Shown here: piece after piece, positions 44,182-52,531 of the stretch | Numbering within the stretch: the stretch's first letter is position 1 | Layout of the letters: every line of letters starts with the position of its first letter | NCBI GenBank assembly: GCA_965230225.1 | Contig: CBDDKM010000001.1 | Location: forward strand, 186,001 to 250,000 | Length of the DNA: 64,000 nucleotides | Source of the DNA: CALSMU01 sp965230225 | GTDB taxonomy: Bacteria > Bacteroidota > Bacteroidia > Flavobacteriales_D > Parvicellaceae | Direction: 5' to 3' | Notes under the pieces: model-generated | What the model was told of the DNA's origin: nothing | What the model saw: the letters and a program-made list of their open reading frames with translations, nothing else | The model's database searches: none | Position numbers and translations under genes: made by a program

Positions 44182-44583
44182 ATGAAGGTAACCGATCCTA
44201 TAGCAGATTACTTAACAAGACTTCGTAATGCTATCAAAGCAAATCACAAAGTAGTTGAAGTACCTGCATCTAATATGAAAAAAGAGATTACCAAAATCCT
44301 AATGGAAAAAGGGTATATCTTAAACTATAAATTTATTGAGGACGATAAACAAGGGGTTATTAAAATCGCCTTGAAATACAATCCTCAAACTAAAGTTCCT
44401 GCAATTACCAACTTAACAAGAGTTAGTAAGCCAGGTCTAAGACAGTATGCTGGAGTAACATCAATGCCTCGTGTATTGAATGGTCTGGGTATTGCAATTT
44501 TGTCAACTTCCAAAGGTGTTATTACCGATAAGGAAGCAAGAAAAGAGAATGTTGGTGGAGAAGTTCTTTGCTACGTTCATTAA
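44182..44583 (+). CDS. rpsH: 30S ribosomal protein S8
   Basis: A 133-aa primary 16S rRNA-binding protein; in E. coli it represses the spc operon. 'DPIADYLTRLRNAIKANHKVVE' in parts, 'RVSKPGLRQYAGVTSMPRVL' and 'GIAILSTSKGVITDKEARKENVGGEVLCYVH' in parts are all conserved. I see no obvious S8 binding mimic at the rplX-rplE junction, which is only an overlap here. Confidence 0.96.
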   Translation: MKVTDPIADYLTRLRNAIKANHKVVEVPASNMKKEITKILMEKGYILNYKFIEDDKQGVIKIALKYNPQTKVPAITNLTRVSKPGLRQYAGVTSMPRVLNGLGIAILSTSKGVITDKEARKENVGGEVLCYVH

Positions 44584-44601
44584 TTTTAATAGAAGAAAGA
44601 A

Positions 44602-45156
44602 ATGTCAAGAATAGGAAAAGCACCAATTAGTCTACCGGAAGGAGTCGAAGTAAAGGTATCTGCGGATAACGTTGTTTCGGTGAAAGGTAAGCTAGGAGAA
44701 TTATCTCAACAGGTTAATGCAGATATGAAAGTTTCTGTTAATGATGGTGAACTAACCGTAGAAAGACCATCTGATTCAAAAGAGCATACTGCACAACACG
44801 GGTTGACAAGAGCTTTGATCAACAATATGGTTGAAGGTGTTTCAAAAGGATACACCATTGAGCAAGAGTTGGTTGGGGTTGGATATAGAGCTAAAAACTC
44901 TGGTCAATTATTAGAGTTGGCTTTAGGGTACTCTCACCCGATTGTATTCCAAATTCCAGACGAGGTTAAAGTAACCACCGTTAGTGAAAAAGGAAAGAAT
45001 CCTGAAATTAAATTGGAATCTGCAGACAAACAATTAGTTGGACAAGTTGCAGCTAAGATTCGTTCGTTCAGAAAACCTGAGCCTTATAAAGGAAAAGGTA
45101 TCCGATTTAAAGGAGAAGAGATCAGAAGAAAAGCTGGTAAAACAGCAAGTAAATAA
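44602..45156 (+). CDS. rplF: 50S ribosomal protein L6
   Basis: A 184-aa two-domain protein near the GTPase centre. 'MSRIGKAPISLPEGVEVKV' opens it, 'GVGYRAKNSGQLLELALGYSHP' in parts lies mid-protein, and the C-terminal 'FRKPEPYKGKGIRFKGEEIRRKAGKT' in parts holds the 23S-binding Lys/Arg/Gly-rich segment. Full length. Confidence 0.96.
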   Translation: MSRIGKAPISLPEGVEVKVSADNVVSVKGKLGELSQQVNADMKVSVNDGELTVERPSDSKEHTAQHGLTRALINNMVEGVSKGYTIEQELVGVGYRAKNSGQLLELALGYSHPIVFQIPDEVKVTTVSEKGKNPEIKLESADKQLVGQVAAKIRSFRKPEPYKGKGIRFKGEEIRRKAGKTASK

Positions 45157-45176
45157 TCTTATTTAAACCAATAATC

Positions 45177-45530
45177 ATGGCTTTAAACAAGGAACAAAGA
45201 AGACAGAGAATTAAACGTAGAATTCGTAAGACTGTAAATGGAACTGCTACTGCACCAAGATTGGCTGTATATAGAAGTAACAAACAAATTTACGCTCAAC
45301 TTATCGATGACGTACAAGGAGTAACTGTAGCTTCTGCTTCTTCTCTTAAAAATGGAGAAGCACAAAAAGTGAATAAAGTAGAACAAGCCAAAATGGTAGG
45401 TTCTGAAATCGCAGATAAAGCAAAAGGTGCTGGTATTACTGAGGTAGTTTTTGACCGAGGAGGATACTTGTATCATGGTAGAGTTAAAGCTTTGGCTGAA
45501 GCAGCCAGAGAAGGAGGACTTAAATTTTAA
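45177..45530 (+). CDS. rplR: 50S ribosomal protein L18
   Basis: A 117-aa 5S rRNA-binding protein. The basic N-terminal tail 'NKEQRRQRIKRRIRKTVNGT', then 'PRLAVYRSNKQIYAQLIDD' and the C-terminal 'VVFDRGGYLYHGRVKALAEAAREGG' in parts are diagnostic. It sits 20 bases after rplF and five bases before rpsE. Confidence 0.95.
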   Translation: MALNKEQRRQRIKRRIRKTVNGTATAPRLAVYRSNKQIYAQLIDDVQGVTVASASSLKNGEAQKVNKVEQAKMVGSEIADKAKGAGITEVVFDRGGYLYHGRVKALAEAAREGGLKF

Positions 45531-45535
45531 TTGCA

Positions 45536-46054
45536 ATGGCAAAGTCAAAAGTAAAAAACGTAAAATCGAACGACATCGAGTTGAAAGACAAATTGGTAAC
45601 TATCAACCGTGTAACGAAAGTAACCAAGGGTGGTAGAACATTTAGTTTTTCTGCAGTAGTTGTTGTTGGAGATGAGAACGGAACCGTAGGACACGGTACC
45701 GGGAAAGCAAAAGAAGTTGTTGAAGCGATTGCAAAAGGAATTGATGCCGCTAAAAAGAACTTGATCCATGTACCAATTATCAACAATACTGTTCCTCACG
45801 AACAATATGGTAAGGCTGACGGAGGAAGAGTATTCCTTAAGCCTGCATCAGAGGGAACTGGGGTAATCGCCGGTGGTGCGATGCGTGCAGTATTGGAGAG
45901 TGCTGGTATTCATAATGTATTAGCAAAATCACAAGGATCTTCTAACCCACATAACGTGGTATTGGCAACTATCGATGCTCTTTCTAAAATGAGAGATGCA
46001 AACATGGTAGCTCGTCAAAGAGGAGTTTCTTTAGATAAAGTATTCAACGGTTAA
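45536..46054 (+). CDS. rpsE: 30S ribosomal protein S5
   Basis: A 172-aa fidelity protein at the mRNA entry site. 'INRVTKVTKGGRTFSFSAVVVVGDENG' in parts (the double-stranded RNA-binding domain, with the spectinomycin-contact loop 'VTKGGR' intact), 'GTGVIAGGAMRAVLE' and 'GSSNPHNVVLATIDAL' are conserved. Full length. rpmD follows after ten bases. Confidence 0.96.
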   Translation: MAKSKVKNVKSNDIELKDKLVTINRVTKVTKGGRTFSFSAVVVVGDENGTVGHGTGKAKEVVEAIAKGIDAAKKNLIHVPIINNTVPHEQYGKADGGRVFLKPASEGTGVIAGGAMRAVLESAGIHNVLAKSQGSSNPHNVVLATIDALSKMRDANMVARQRGVSLDKVFNG

Positions 46055-46064
46055 TAATATTACC

Positions 46065-46241
46065 ATGGCGAAGATTAAAGTAACACAAGTAAAAAGTGCT
46101 ATTAATAGACCTCAAAGACAAAAGCTTACTTTGCAAGCTCTTGGACTTGGGAAACTACACAGAACTGTAGAGCACGAAGCCACTCCACAAATTCTTGGAA
46201 TGGTAAAGAAAGTTGAACATTTAGTGAAAGTTGGAGAATAA
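46065..46241 (+). CDS. rpmD: 50S ribosomal protein L30
   Basis: A 58-aa protein beginning MAKIKVTQVKSAINRPQRQK and ending VKKVEHLVKVGE, with the conserved 'LGLGKLHRTVEHEATPQILGM' block in parts between. The gene is short but complete and fills the gap between rpsE and rplO exactly as in other spc operons. Confidence 0.93.
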   Translation: MAKIKVTQVKSAINRPQRQKLTLQALGLGKLHRTVEHEATPQILGMVKKVEHLVKVGE

Positions 46242-46265
46242 TCGCTACTAAAGAGTTAATAAGAA

Positions 46266-46712
46266 ATGAACTTACATAATTTAACACCAGCTAAAGGGTC
46301 TACCAAAAACAGAAAGAGAATTGCCAGAGGGCAAGGATCTGGTCACGGTGGAACAGCTACAAGAGGTCATAAAGGTGCTAAATCTAGATCTGGATACTCC
46401 AGAAAGATTGGTTTCGAAGGTGGTCAAATGCCATTACAGAGACGTGTACCTAAATTTGGTTTCAAAAACATTAACCGTGTTGAGTACAAAGGAATCAACT
46501 TAGATTCTATTCAAGCATTGGTTGATGCTAAAAAAGTAACTGATATCACTCCTGAAGTTCTTGTTGAAAACGGACTAGTAGGAAAGAATGATTTAGTTAA
46601 AATTTTGGGAAGAGGAGAGCTAAAATCGAAAGTTAGTATCAAAGCCAACGGATTTTCGGCATCAGCGAAAGCTGCTATCGAAGCTCAAGGCGGAACTGCT
46701 GAGATTGTTTAG
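46266..46712 (+). CDS. rplO: 50S ribosomal protein L15
   Basis: A 148-aa late-assembly protein. 'NLTPAKGSTKNRKRIARGQGSG' in parts, 'GHGGTATRGHKGAKSRSGY' and 'GFEGGQMPLQRRVPKFGF' are hallmark glycine/arginine-rich segments. The C-terminal domain ends 'SASAKAAIEAQGGTAEIV'. It is followed by secY after 19 bases. Confidence 0.96.
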   Translation: MNLHNLTPAKGSTKNRKRIARGQGSGHGGTATRGHKGAKSRSGYSRKIGFEGGQMPLQRRVPKFGFKNINRVEYKGINLDSIQALVDAKKVTDITPEVLVENGLVGKNDLVKILGRGELKSKVSIKANGFSASAKAAIEAQGGTAEIV

Positions 46713-46731
46713 TACTGAAAAAGATTTTTAG

Positions 46732-48057
46732 ATGAAAGGATTGATTACAACTTTAAAGCACATTTGGGCGGTAGAAGAGCTTAAAAAGAGAATTCTGTTC
46801 ACACTGGGATTAATCCTGGTATACAGAATCGGATCTTTTATTGTTCTTCCGGGTGTTGATTCGAGCGAATTAACGAAAGCTTCGAATGATGGAGGTATTT
46901 TGAGCATTATCAACATGTTTGCTGGTGGTGCATTTTCTCGTGCGTCAATTATGGCATTAGGTATTATGCCTTACATTTCTGCTTCGATTGTGATGCAGTT
47001 ATTAGGGATGGCTGTACCGGCTGTACAAAAGATGCAAAGAGAAGGGGAAAGTGGTAGAAAGAAAATTAACCAGTATACCCGTTACCTAACAATTGTAATC
47101 TGTCTGTTCCAGGCTCCTACTTACATCTATCAATTCGTAATTAACGCCAGCCCTAACGCTGTGCCAGATCCAAGTGTATTATGGTGGGTACAAACCTTAG
47201 CCATTTTAACTGCAGGAACAATGTTTGTTACCTGGTTAGGAGAGAGAATTACGGATAAAGGATTAGGAAACGGAATCTCTTTAATCATTACAATCGGAAT
47301 TATTGCAAACCTTCCAGCTGCCTTCTTCCAGGAATTAGGTTCTAAAGTAACCAACGGAGGAATGGTATTGTTATTAGTTGAAATGGTAGCATTATTCTTT
47401 GTGGTCCTTGCAACAGTACTGTTGGTACAGGGGACAAGAAGAATTCCGGTACAAACTGCAAAAAGAATTATTGGAAGAGGAAATCGTCAGGCTATGGCAG
47501 GGGGACAAAGAAGTTATATCCCTCTTAAAATTAACCAGGCAGGTGTAATGCCAATCATCTTTGCTCAGGCATTGATGTTTGTTCCTGCGTTAGTTTTTAG
47601 TAGTCCTGAAGTAACAAATCCAAAAGGATTTATTTACAACACTATTTTCTTTTTCCTAATTGTAATATTCACTTACTTCTACACAGCTATGATGATGAAT
47701 CCAAATCAGATGGCTGATGAGTTGAAGAGAGGTGGATCATTTATTCCAGGTGTAAAACCAGGAAGAAAAACTGCAGAATTCATTGATTCATTGTTATCAA
47801 GATTGGTACTACCAGGATCTATTTTCTTAGGTATCATCGCGATCTTGCCAGCATTCGCAATGAACGCAGGAATTGTTCAATCATTTGCTTACTTCTTCGG
47901 AGGAACTTCTCTTCTGATTATGGTTGGGGTTGTATTGGACACTTTACAGCAAATTGAAAGTCACTTGTTGAATCGTCATTATGATGGATTGATGAAGGGT
48001 GGAAAGATCAAAGGTCGTTCTACATCGTCGGCTGTATCAATGCAACAAGCACTTTAA
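46732..48057 (+). CDS. secY: protein translocase subunit SecY
   Basis: A 441-aa channel subunit of the Sec translocon in the inner membrane, with about ten hydrophobic helices. The N-terminal 'KKRILFTLGLILVYRIGSFI', the plug region with 'IINMFAGGAFSRASIMALGIMPYISASI' in parts, and the cytoplasmic loop 'GGSFIPGVKPGRKTAEFI' for ribosome and SecA contact are clear. All the secreted proteins in this window depend on it. Confidence 0.97.
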   Translation: MKGLITTLKHIWAVEELKKRILFTLGLILVYRIGSFIVLPGVDSSELTKASNDGGILSIINMFAGGAFSRASIMALGIMPYISASIVMQLLGMAVPAVQKMQREGESGRKKINQYTRYLTIVICLFQAPTYIYQFVINASPNAVPDPSVLWWVQTLAILTAGTMFVTWLGERITDKGLGNGISLIITIGIIANLPAAFFQELGSKVTNGGMVLLLVEMVALFFVVLATVLLVQGTRRIPVQTAKRIIGRGNRQAMAGGQRSYIPLKINQAGVMPIIFAQALMFVPALVFSSPEVTNPKGFIYNTIFFFLIVIFTYFYTAMMMNPNQMADELKRGGSFIPGVKPGRKTAEFIDSLLSRLVLPGSIFLGIIAILPAFAMNAGIVQSFAYFFGGTSLLIMVGVVLDTLQQIESHLLNRHYDGLMKGGKIKGRSTSSAVSMQQAL

Positions 48058-48072
48058 AAGCACTTTAGTCTA

Positions 48073-48852
48073 ATGGTTTTTTATAAGACTGAAGAAGAAA
48101 TTGAATTAATAAGAGAGAGTTCTTTACTTGTTGGTAAAACTTTAGCAGAAGTAGCTAAGCTAATCAAACCGGGGATAACCACCCTCGATTTAGATAAAGT
48201 TGCTGAAGAGTTCATTAGAGACCATGGAGCAGTTCCAGGTTTTAAAGGATATGGAGGATTTCCATATACATTATGTACTTCAGTAAACGAGGCAGTAGTT
48301 CACGGAATGCCCAACGATAAACCATTGCAAGATGGTGATATTGTTTCGGTAGATTGTGGAACCTTACTGAATGGTTTCTACGGAGATTCAGCTTATACTT
48401 TTGAAATAGGTGAAGTTTCTCCTGAAGTTAAAAAGCTTCTGGAAGTAACTAAAGAGTGCCTAAATAAAGCTTTAGAAGTAGCAGTGTCCGGAAAGCGTAT
48501 TGGTGATATCGGTTATGCCGTTCAAAACCACGCAGAGGATCACGGTTATGGAGTAGTTAGAGAATTGGTTGGTCATGGACTGGGAAGAAACCTACATGAA
48601 AAACCGGAAGTTCCTAACTATGGTAGAAGAGGGAGAGGCTTAAAAATGAAGAGAGGATTGGTATTGGCAATTGAGCCGATGATTAACCTTGGAAAGAAAG
48701 AAGTTAGACAGTTGAGTGATGGTTGGACAATTGTTACTAAAGATGGACTTCCTTCTGCTCATTTTGAACATGATGTAGCCATTAAAGAAGGGAAAGCTGA
48801 AGTATTATCGACTTTTGAACATATTGAAGAAGTATTAAAGAATAAAAACTAG
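48073..48852 (+). CDS. map: methionine aminopeptidase, type I
   Basis: A 259-aa cytosolic metalloprotease that removes the initiator Met. The five metal ligands are visible: two Asp in 'VSVDCGTLLNGFYGDSAYTF', the His in 'ELVGHGLGRNLHEKP', the Glu in 'LVLAIEPMINLG' and the Glu/His segment 'SAHFEHDVAI'. The substrate-pocket His lies in 'AVVHGMPND'. It starts 15 bases after secY and ends one base before infA. Confidence 0.96.
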   Translation: MVFYKTEEEIELIRESSLLVGKTLAEVAKLIKPGITTLDLDKVAEEFIRDHGAVPGFKGYGGFPYTLCTSVNEAVVHGMPNDKPLQDGDIVSVDCGTLLNGFYGDSAYTFEIGEVSPEVKKLLEVTKECLNKALEVAVSGKRIGDIGYAVQNHAEDHGYGVVRELVGHGLGRNLHEKPEVPNYGRRGRGLKMKRGLVLAIEPMINLGKKEVRQLSDGWTIVTKDGLPSAHFEHDVAIKEGKAEVLSTFEHIEEVLKNKN

Positions 48853-48853
48853 T

Positions 48854-49072
48854 ATGGCAAAACAAGCGTCAATAGAGCAAGACGGGACCATCATTGAAGC
48901 ATTGTCTAATGCAATGTTTAGAGTAGAGCTTGAAAATGGGCATATTATTACTGCACATATTTCAGGAAAGATGAGAATGCATTATATTCGCATCCTTCCT
49001 GGAGATAGAGTTAAGGTGGAAATGTCGCCATACGACCTAACAAAAGGGAGAATTACATTCAGATACAAGTAA
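48854..49072 (+). CDS. infA: translation initiation factor IF-1
   Basis: A 72-aa OB-fold factor that blocks the A site during initiation. 'GTIIEALSNAMFRVELENGH' and 'RMHYIRILPGDRVKVEMSPYDLTKGRITFRYK' in parts are diagnostic. It begins one base after the map stop and precedes rpmJ, the common order when map sits in the cluster. Confidence 0.97.
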   Translation: MAKQASIEQDGTIIEALSNAMFRVELENGHIITAHISGKMRMHYIRILPGDRVKVEMSPYDLTKGRITFRYK

Positions 49073-49107
49073 TCTGAATTTAATAATAGACTTTAAAACA
49101 AAGAACG

Positions 49108-49224
49108 ATGAAAGTAAGAGCATCAGTAAAAAAGCGTTCAGCTGAGTGCAAAATTGTACGAAGAAAAGGTAGGCTGTACGTAATTAACAAGAAGAATCCT
49201 AAATTCAAACAACGTCAAGGTTAG
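49108..49224 (+). CDS. rpmJ: 50S ribosomal protein L36, zinc-free form
   Basis: A 38-aa protein (starts MKVRASVKKRSAECK, ends NPKFKQRQG). Only one of the usual three Cys of the zinc ribbon remains (Cys14). The others are replaced, so this is the C-minus type, common in Bacteroidota. It lies between infA and rpsM in the usual place, 15 bases before rpsM. Confidence 0.95.
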   Translation: MKVRASVKKRSAECKIVRRKGRLYVINKKNPKFKQRQG

Positions 49225-49239
49225 AAAACGTAAATTATT

Positions 49240-49617
49240 ATGGCAAGAATTGCAGGAATAGACATACCGAAAAACAAAAGAGGTGTAATTAGTTTAACTT
49301 ACATCTACGGTATTGGAAGAAGCACCGCATCAAAGATTTTGAATAAAGCAGGTGTAGACGAGAACATTAAGGTTAATGACTGGAACGACGACCAAATTGG
49401 ATCTATCCGTAACGTTATTAGCGAAGAGTACAAAGTTGAGGGAGCATTGCGTTCTGAAGTTCAACTAAACATCAAACGTTTGATGGATATTGGTTGTCAG
49501 AGAGGAATCCGTCACAGAAATGGATTGCCGTTGAGAGGTCAAAGAACCAAGAACAACGCGAGAACCAGAAAAGGAAAGAGAAAAACTGTTGCAAACAAAA
49601 AGAAAGCAACTAAATAA
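49240..49617 (+). CDS. rpsM: 30S ribosomal protein S13
   Basis: A 125-aa head protein that bridges to L5. 'MARIAGIDIPKNKRGVISLTYIYGIG' in parts, 'DIGCQRGIRHRNGLPLRGQRTKNNARTRKGKR' in parts and a Lys-rich end are typical. It begins the alpha-operon block together with rpsK and rpsD. Confidence 0.97.
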   Translation: MARIAGIDIPKNKRGVISLTYIYGIGRSTASKILNKAGVDENIKVNDWNDDQIGSIRNVISEEYKVEGALRSEVQLNIKRLMDIGCQRGIRHRNGLPLRGQRTKNNARTRKGKRKTVANKKKATK

Positions 49618-49635
49618 TAAATAAGCTTTTTTAAA

Positions 49636-50019
49636 ATGGCAAAGTCAGTAAAAAAGAAGAAGAAAGTAAAAGTTGACGCGGTTGGTCAAGCACACATCCA
49701 GGCAACTTTTAACAACGTTATAATTTCACTATGCAACGGAACAGGACAAGTTATTTCCTGGTCGTCTGCTGGTAAGATGGGGTTTAGAGGATCTAAAAAG
49801 AACACTCCTTATGCAGCTCAGGTAGCAGCAGAAGATTGTGCTCGTGAAGCATATGAGTTCGGATTACGTAAAGTAAAAGTTTACGTTAAAGGTCCTGGAT
49901 CTGGTAGAGAGTCTGCTATCAGAACAATTCACAACAACGGAATTGAGGTTACAGAAATTATCGATGTAACTCCAATGCCTCACAATGGGTGTAGACCTCC
50001 AAAAAGACGTAGAGTTTAA
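49636..50019 (+). CDS. rpsK: 30S ribosomal protein S11
   Basis: A 127-aa platform protein that touches mRNA in the E site. After a Lys-rich start come 'AHIQATFNNVIISLCNGTGQVI' in parts, 'GKMGFRGSKKNTPYAAQVAAE' in parts, and 'DVTPMPHNGCRPPKRRRV'. All are canonical. It is 18 bases after rpsM and 22 before rpsD. Confidence 0.97.
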   Translation: MAKSVKKKKKVKVDAVGQAHIQATFNNVIISLCNGTGQVISWSSAGKMGFRGSKKNTPYAAQVAAEDCAREAYEFGLRKVKVYVKGPGSGRESAIRTIHNNGIEVTEIIDVTPMPHNGCRPPKRRRV

Positions 50020-50041
50020 TATTGTATAATCATTATTTGAA

Positions 50042-50644
50042 ATGGCAAGATATACAGGTCCAAAATCGAAGATTGCAAGAAAATTCAGAGACCCAATTTA
50101 CGGTCCTGATAAAGTTCTAGAAAACAAAAATTATCCTCCAGGAATGCACGGAAACGGCAGAAGAAGAGGAAAGCAATCGGAATATGCTATTCAGTTAGCT
50201 GAAAAGCAAAAAGCTAAATATACTTACGGGATTTTAGAGCGTCAGTTCTCTAACTTGTTTAAAAAAGCAAGTGCAAAATCTGGAATTACTGGTGAGATCT
50301 TACTACAACTTTGTGAGTCAAGACTTGATAACGTAGTTTACAGATTGGGAATTGCTAACTCTAGAAATGGAGCTCGTCAGTTGGTTTCTCATAAGCACAT
50401 TACCGTTAATGGTAAAGTATTAAACATTCCTTCTTACTCAGTAAGAATTGGAGATGTTATCGGTGTACGTGAGAAGTCTAAATCTTTGGAGGTAGTTACT
50501 AGCTCTTTAGCTAATCGTACAAACCACGATTGGTTAGAATGGAATGGTGCTGAAATGACTGGTGAGGTGAAAGCTATACCGACCAGAGAACAAATCTCTG
50601 AGAATATTAAAGAACAGCTTATCGTTGAATTGTACTCTAAATAA
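50042..50644 (+). CDS. rpsD: 30S ribosomal protein S4
   Basis: A 200-aa primary 16S-binding assembly protein. It has the S4 RNA-binding domain 'RLDNVVYRLGIANSRNGARQLVSHKHITVNGK' in parts (about 91-125) and the N-terminal 'YTGPKSKIARKFRDPIYG'. The CxxC zinc motif found in some S4 proteins is absent. In E. coli S4 controls the alpha operon, but a pseudoknot target cannot be recognised by eye here. Confidence 0.96.
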   Translation: MARYTGPKSKIARKFRDPIYGPDKVLENKNYPPGMHGNGRRRGKQSEYAIQLAEKQKAKYTYGILERQFSNLFKKASAKSGITGEILLQLCESRLDNVVYRLGIANSRNGARQLVSHKHITVNGKVLNIPSYSVRIGDVIGVREKSKSLEVVTSSLANRTNHDWLEWNGAEMTGEVKAIPTREQISENIKEQLIVELYSK

Positions 50645-50675
50645 TAAAGAGTACTTGAACTAAAAAAAAATTAAA

Positions 50676-51668
50676 ATGGCAATTTTAGATTTCCAAAAAC
50701 CAGATAAAGTAATTATGGTAGATTCTACTGACTCTCACGGTCAGTTTGAATTCAGACCATTAGAGCCGGGATACGGTATCACTGTTGGTAATGCATTAAG
50801 AAGAATTCTTCTTAACTCCCTTGAGGGATTCGCGATTGCTTCAGTTAGAATCGAAGGTGTTGACCACGAATTTGCTTCTATTAAAGGGGTAGTGGAAGAT
50901 GTAACTGAGATTATTCTTAACCTGAAACAAGTACGTTTCAAAAGACAAATTGAAGATACCGATTCTGAGAAAGTAATGATCAGCATTTCTGGTCAAGAAA
51001 CTCTTACTGCTGGAGATATCGGGAAATTTACTTCTGCATTCCAGGTACTAAATTCTGATTTGGTTATCTGTAACATGGAGCCTTCAGTTAAGCTAAACAT
51101 CGAAATTAGCATTAACAAAGGAAGAGGATATGTACCTGCAGAAGAAAACAAGTTAACCAATGCTCCTGTTGGAACTATTTTCATGGATGCTATTTACACT
51201 CCTATTAAGAATGTAAAATACTCTATCGAAAACTTCCGTGTAGAACAAAAAACAGATTACGAAAAATTAATCTTGGATGTCGACACTGATGGTTCTATCA
51301 ACCCTAAAGATGCATTGAAAGAAGCAGCTAGAATTTTGATTCACCACTTCATGTTGTTCTCTGATGAGAGAATTACTTTGGATGATGATGAAAGAGCTGA
51401 AACTGAAGAGTTCGATGAAACTTCATTGCACATGCGTCAGCTTCTTAAAACTAAGTTGATCGACATGGATCTTTCTGTAAGAGCATTGAACTGTTTGAAA
51501 GCTGCGGATGTTGAGACATTAGGAGAGCTGGTTGCATATAACAAGAACGATCTATTGAAATTCAGAAACTTTGGTAAGAAATCTCTTACTGAGTTGGAAG
51601 ACCTTATCGAATCAAAAGGACTTTCTTTCGGAATGGACGTAGCGAAATATAAACTAGATAGAGAATAA
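50676..51668 (+). CDS. rpoA: DNA-directed RNA polymerase subunit alpha
   Basis: The subunit has 330 aa. The N-terminal dimerisation domain (about 1-230) holds 'GQFEFRPLEPGYGITVGNALRRILLNSLEG' in parts. After a short acidic linker, the C-terminal domain 'DLSVRALNCLKAADVETLGELV' with 'FGKKSLTELEDLIESKGL' recognises UP elements and activators. The leader is A-rich (nine A followed by TTAAAATGG). A 53-base gap holding a small hairpin separates it from rplQ. Confidence 0.97.
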   Translation: MAILDFQKPDKVIMVDSTDSHGQFEFRPLEPGYGITVGNALRRILLNSLEGFAIASVRIEGVDHEFASIKGVVEDVTEIILNLKQVRFKRQIEDTDSEKVMISISGQETLTAGDIGKFTSAFQVLNSDLVICNMEPSVKLNIEISINKGRGYVPAEENKLTNAPVGTIFMDAIYTPIKNVKYSIENFRVEQKTDYEKLILDVDTDGSINPKDALKEAARILIHHFMLFSDERITLDDDERAETEEFDETSLHMRQLLKTKLIDMDLSVRALNCLKAADVETLGELVAYNKNDLLKFRNFGKKSLTELEDLIESKGLSFGMDVAKYKLDRE

Positions 51669-51681
51669 AAATGTTTAAAAG

Positions 51682-51695
51682 TGAGGTTCGCCTCA
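51682..51695 (+). other. small TTCG-loop hairpin between rpoA and rplQ
   Basis: TGAGG-TTCG-CCTCA is a perfect five-bp stem with a TTCG loop, 13 bases after the rpoA stop and in one of the longest gaps of the translation cluster. There is no T-run, so it is not a terminator. Confidence 0.5.
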
Positions 51696-51721
51696 AACTA
51701 TAAACAGTAAACAATACCAAA

Positions 51722-52393
51722 ATGAGACACGGTAAAAAGGTAAACCACTTAGGGAGAAAAAGCGCTCATAGAAAAGCAATGTTAGCTAATATGGCTTGCT
51801 CTCTAATTGAACATAAAAGAATCAATACCACTTTGGCTAAAGCGAAAGAGTTGAAGAAATTCGTTGAGCCGTTGATCACCAAATCTAAGCAAGATACTAC
51901 TCACTCAAGAAGAGTTGTGTTTAGATACCTAAGAAGCAAGCAAGGTGCAGCTGAATTGTTCAGAGAAATTGCTCCAAAGATTGCTGATAGACCAGGTGGT
52001 TACACCAGAATCATTAAGCTTGGTAACAGATTAGGAGATAACGCTGAAATGGCAATGATCGAGTTAGTTGACTTTAACGAGTTATTATTAGCTGGAGATG
52101 CTCCTAAGAAGAAATCAAGAAGAAGAAGAGGTGGAGGTAAGAAAAAAGCAGCTCCTGCGGCTGAAGCGGTTGTTGAAACTGCAGAAGTGGTGGAAGAAGC
52201 ACCAGTTGAAGAAAAAGTTGAGGAGCCAAAAGCAGAAGAAGTTGCTACTCCTGAAGCTGAAGCTCCAGCTGTAGAAGAGGCACCTGCTGCTAAAGAAGCT
52301 GAGCCAAAAGCTGAAGCTAAGGCGGAAGAGCCAGCAGAGGAAGAGAAGAAAGAAGAAGAGGGAGACGCTGAAGAAAAGAAAAAAGAAGAGTAA
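51722..52393 (+). CDS. rplQ: 50S ribosomal protein L17 with a long acidic C-terminal extension
   Basis: The protein has 223 aa. Residues 1 to about 125 are a standard L17 ('MRHGKKVNHLGRKSAHRKAM', 'DRPGGYTRIIKLGNRLGDNAEMA'), which sits below the tunnel exit. A basic stretch (about 127-142, KKKSRRRRGGGKKK) then leads into about 80 residues almost only of Ala, Glu, Lys, Pro and Val. Typical L17 is 115-160 aa, so the tail is unusual, probably disordered and partly charge-balanced. The gene ends the ribosomal supercluster and is followed by a strong terminator. Confidence 0.95.
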   Translation: MRHGKKVNHLGRKSAHRKAMLANMACSLIEHKRINTTLAKAKELKKFVEPLITKSKQDTTHSRRVVFRYLRSKQGAAELFREIAPKIADRPGGYTRIIKLGNRLGDNAEMAMIELVDFNELLLAGDAPKKKSRRRRGGGKKKAAPAAEAVVETAEVVEEAPVEEKVEEPKAEEVATPEAEAPAVEEAPAAKEAEPKAEAKAEEPAEEEKKEEEGDAEEKKKEE

Positions 52394-52416
52394 TTGAAAT
52401 CATTACTTAATATATT

Positions 52417-52449
52417 AAAAGGGATGTCGGAAACGATATCCCTTTTTTA
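52417..52449 (+). terminator. intrinsic terminator of the ribosomal supercluster
   Basis: AAAAGGGATGTCG pairs with CGATATCCCTTTT (one G-U pair) around GAAA, followed by a T-run, 24 bases after rplQ. Confidence 0.88.
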
Positions 52450-52518
52450 TTAACAAAAATTGCCATCTTGTTTAAAGAAAAAATATGGCAATCATAACAG
52501 AAAAAAAATACTTAGAAT

Positions 52519-52526
52519 TACTTTTG
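52519..52526 (+). promoter_or_regulatory. candidate -7 promoter core of carA (TACTTTTG)
   Basis: TACTTTTGC matches TAnnTTTG and its usual following C. It ends five bases before the first ATG of carA, so transcription would start at or next to the start codon. No clear TTG is found 19 bases upstream. Confidence 0.4.
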
Positions 52527-52531
52527 CACTT

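Noticed and set aside
45183..45548. 121-codon frame antisense to rplR
   Set aside because: The composition is Phe/Ser-rich as expected from the reverse of Lys/Glu codons. No start context or conserved motif, and it overlaps an unquestionable ribosomal gene fully.
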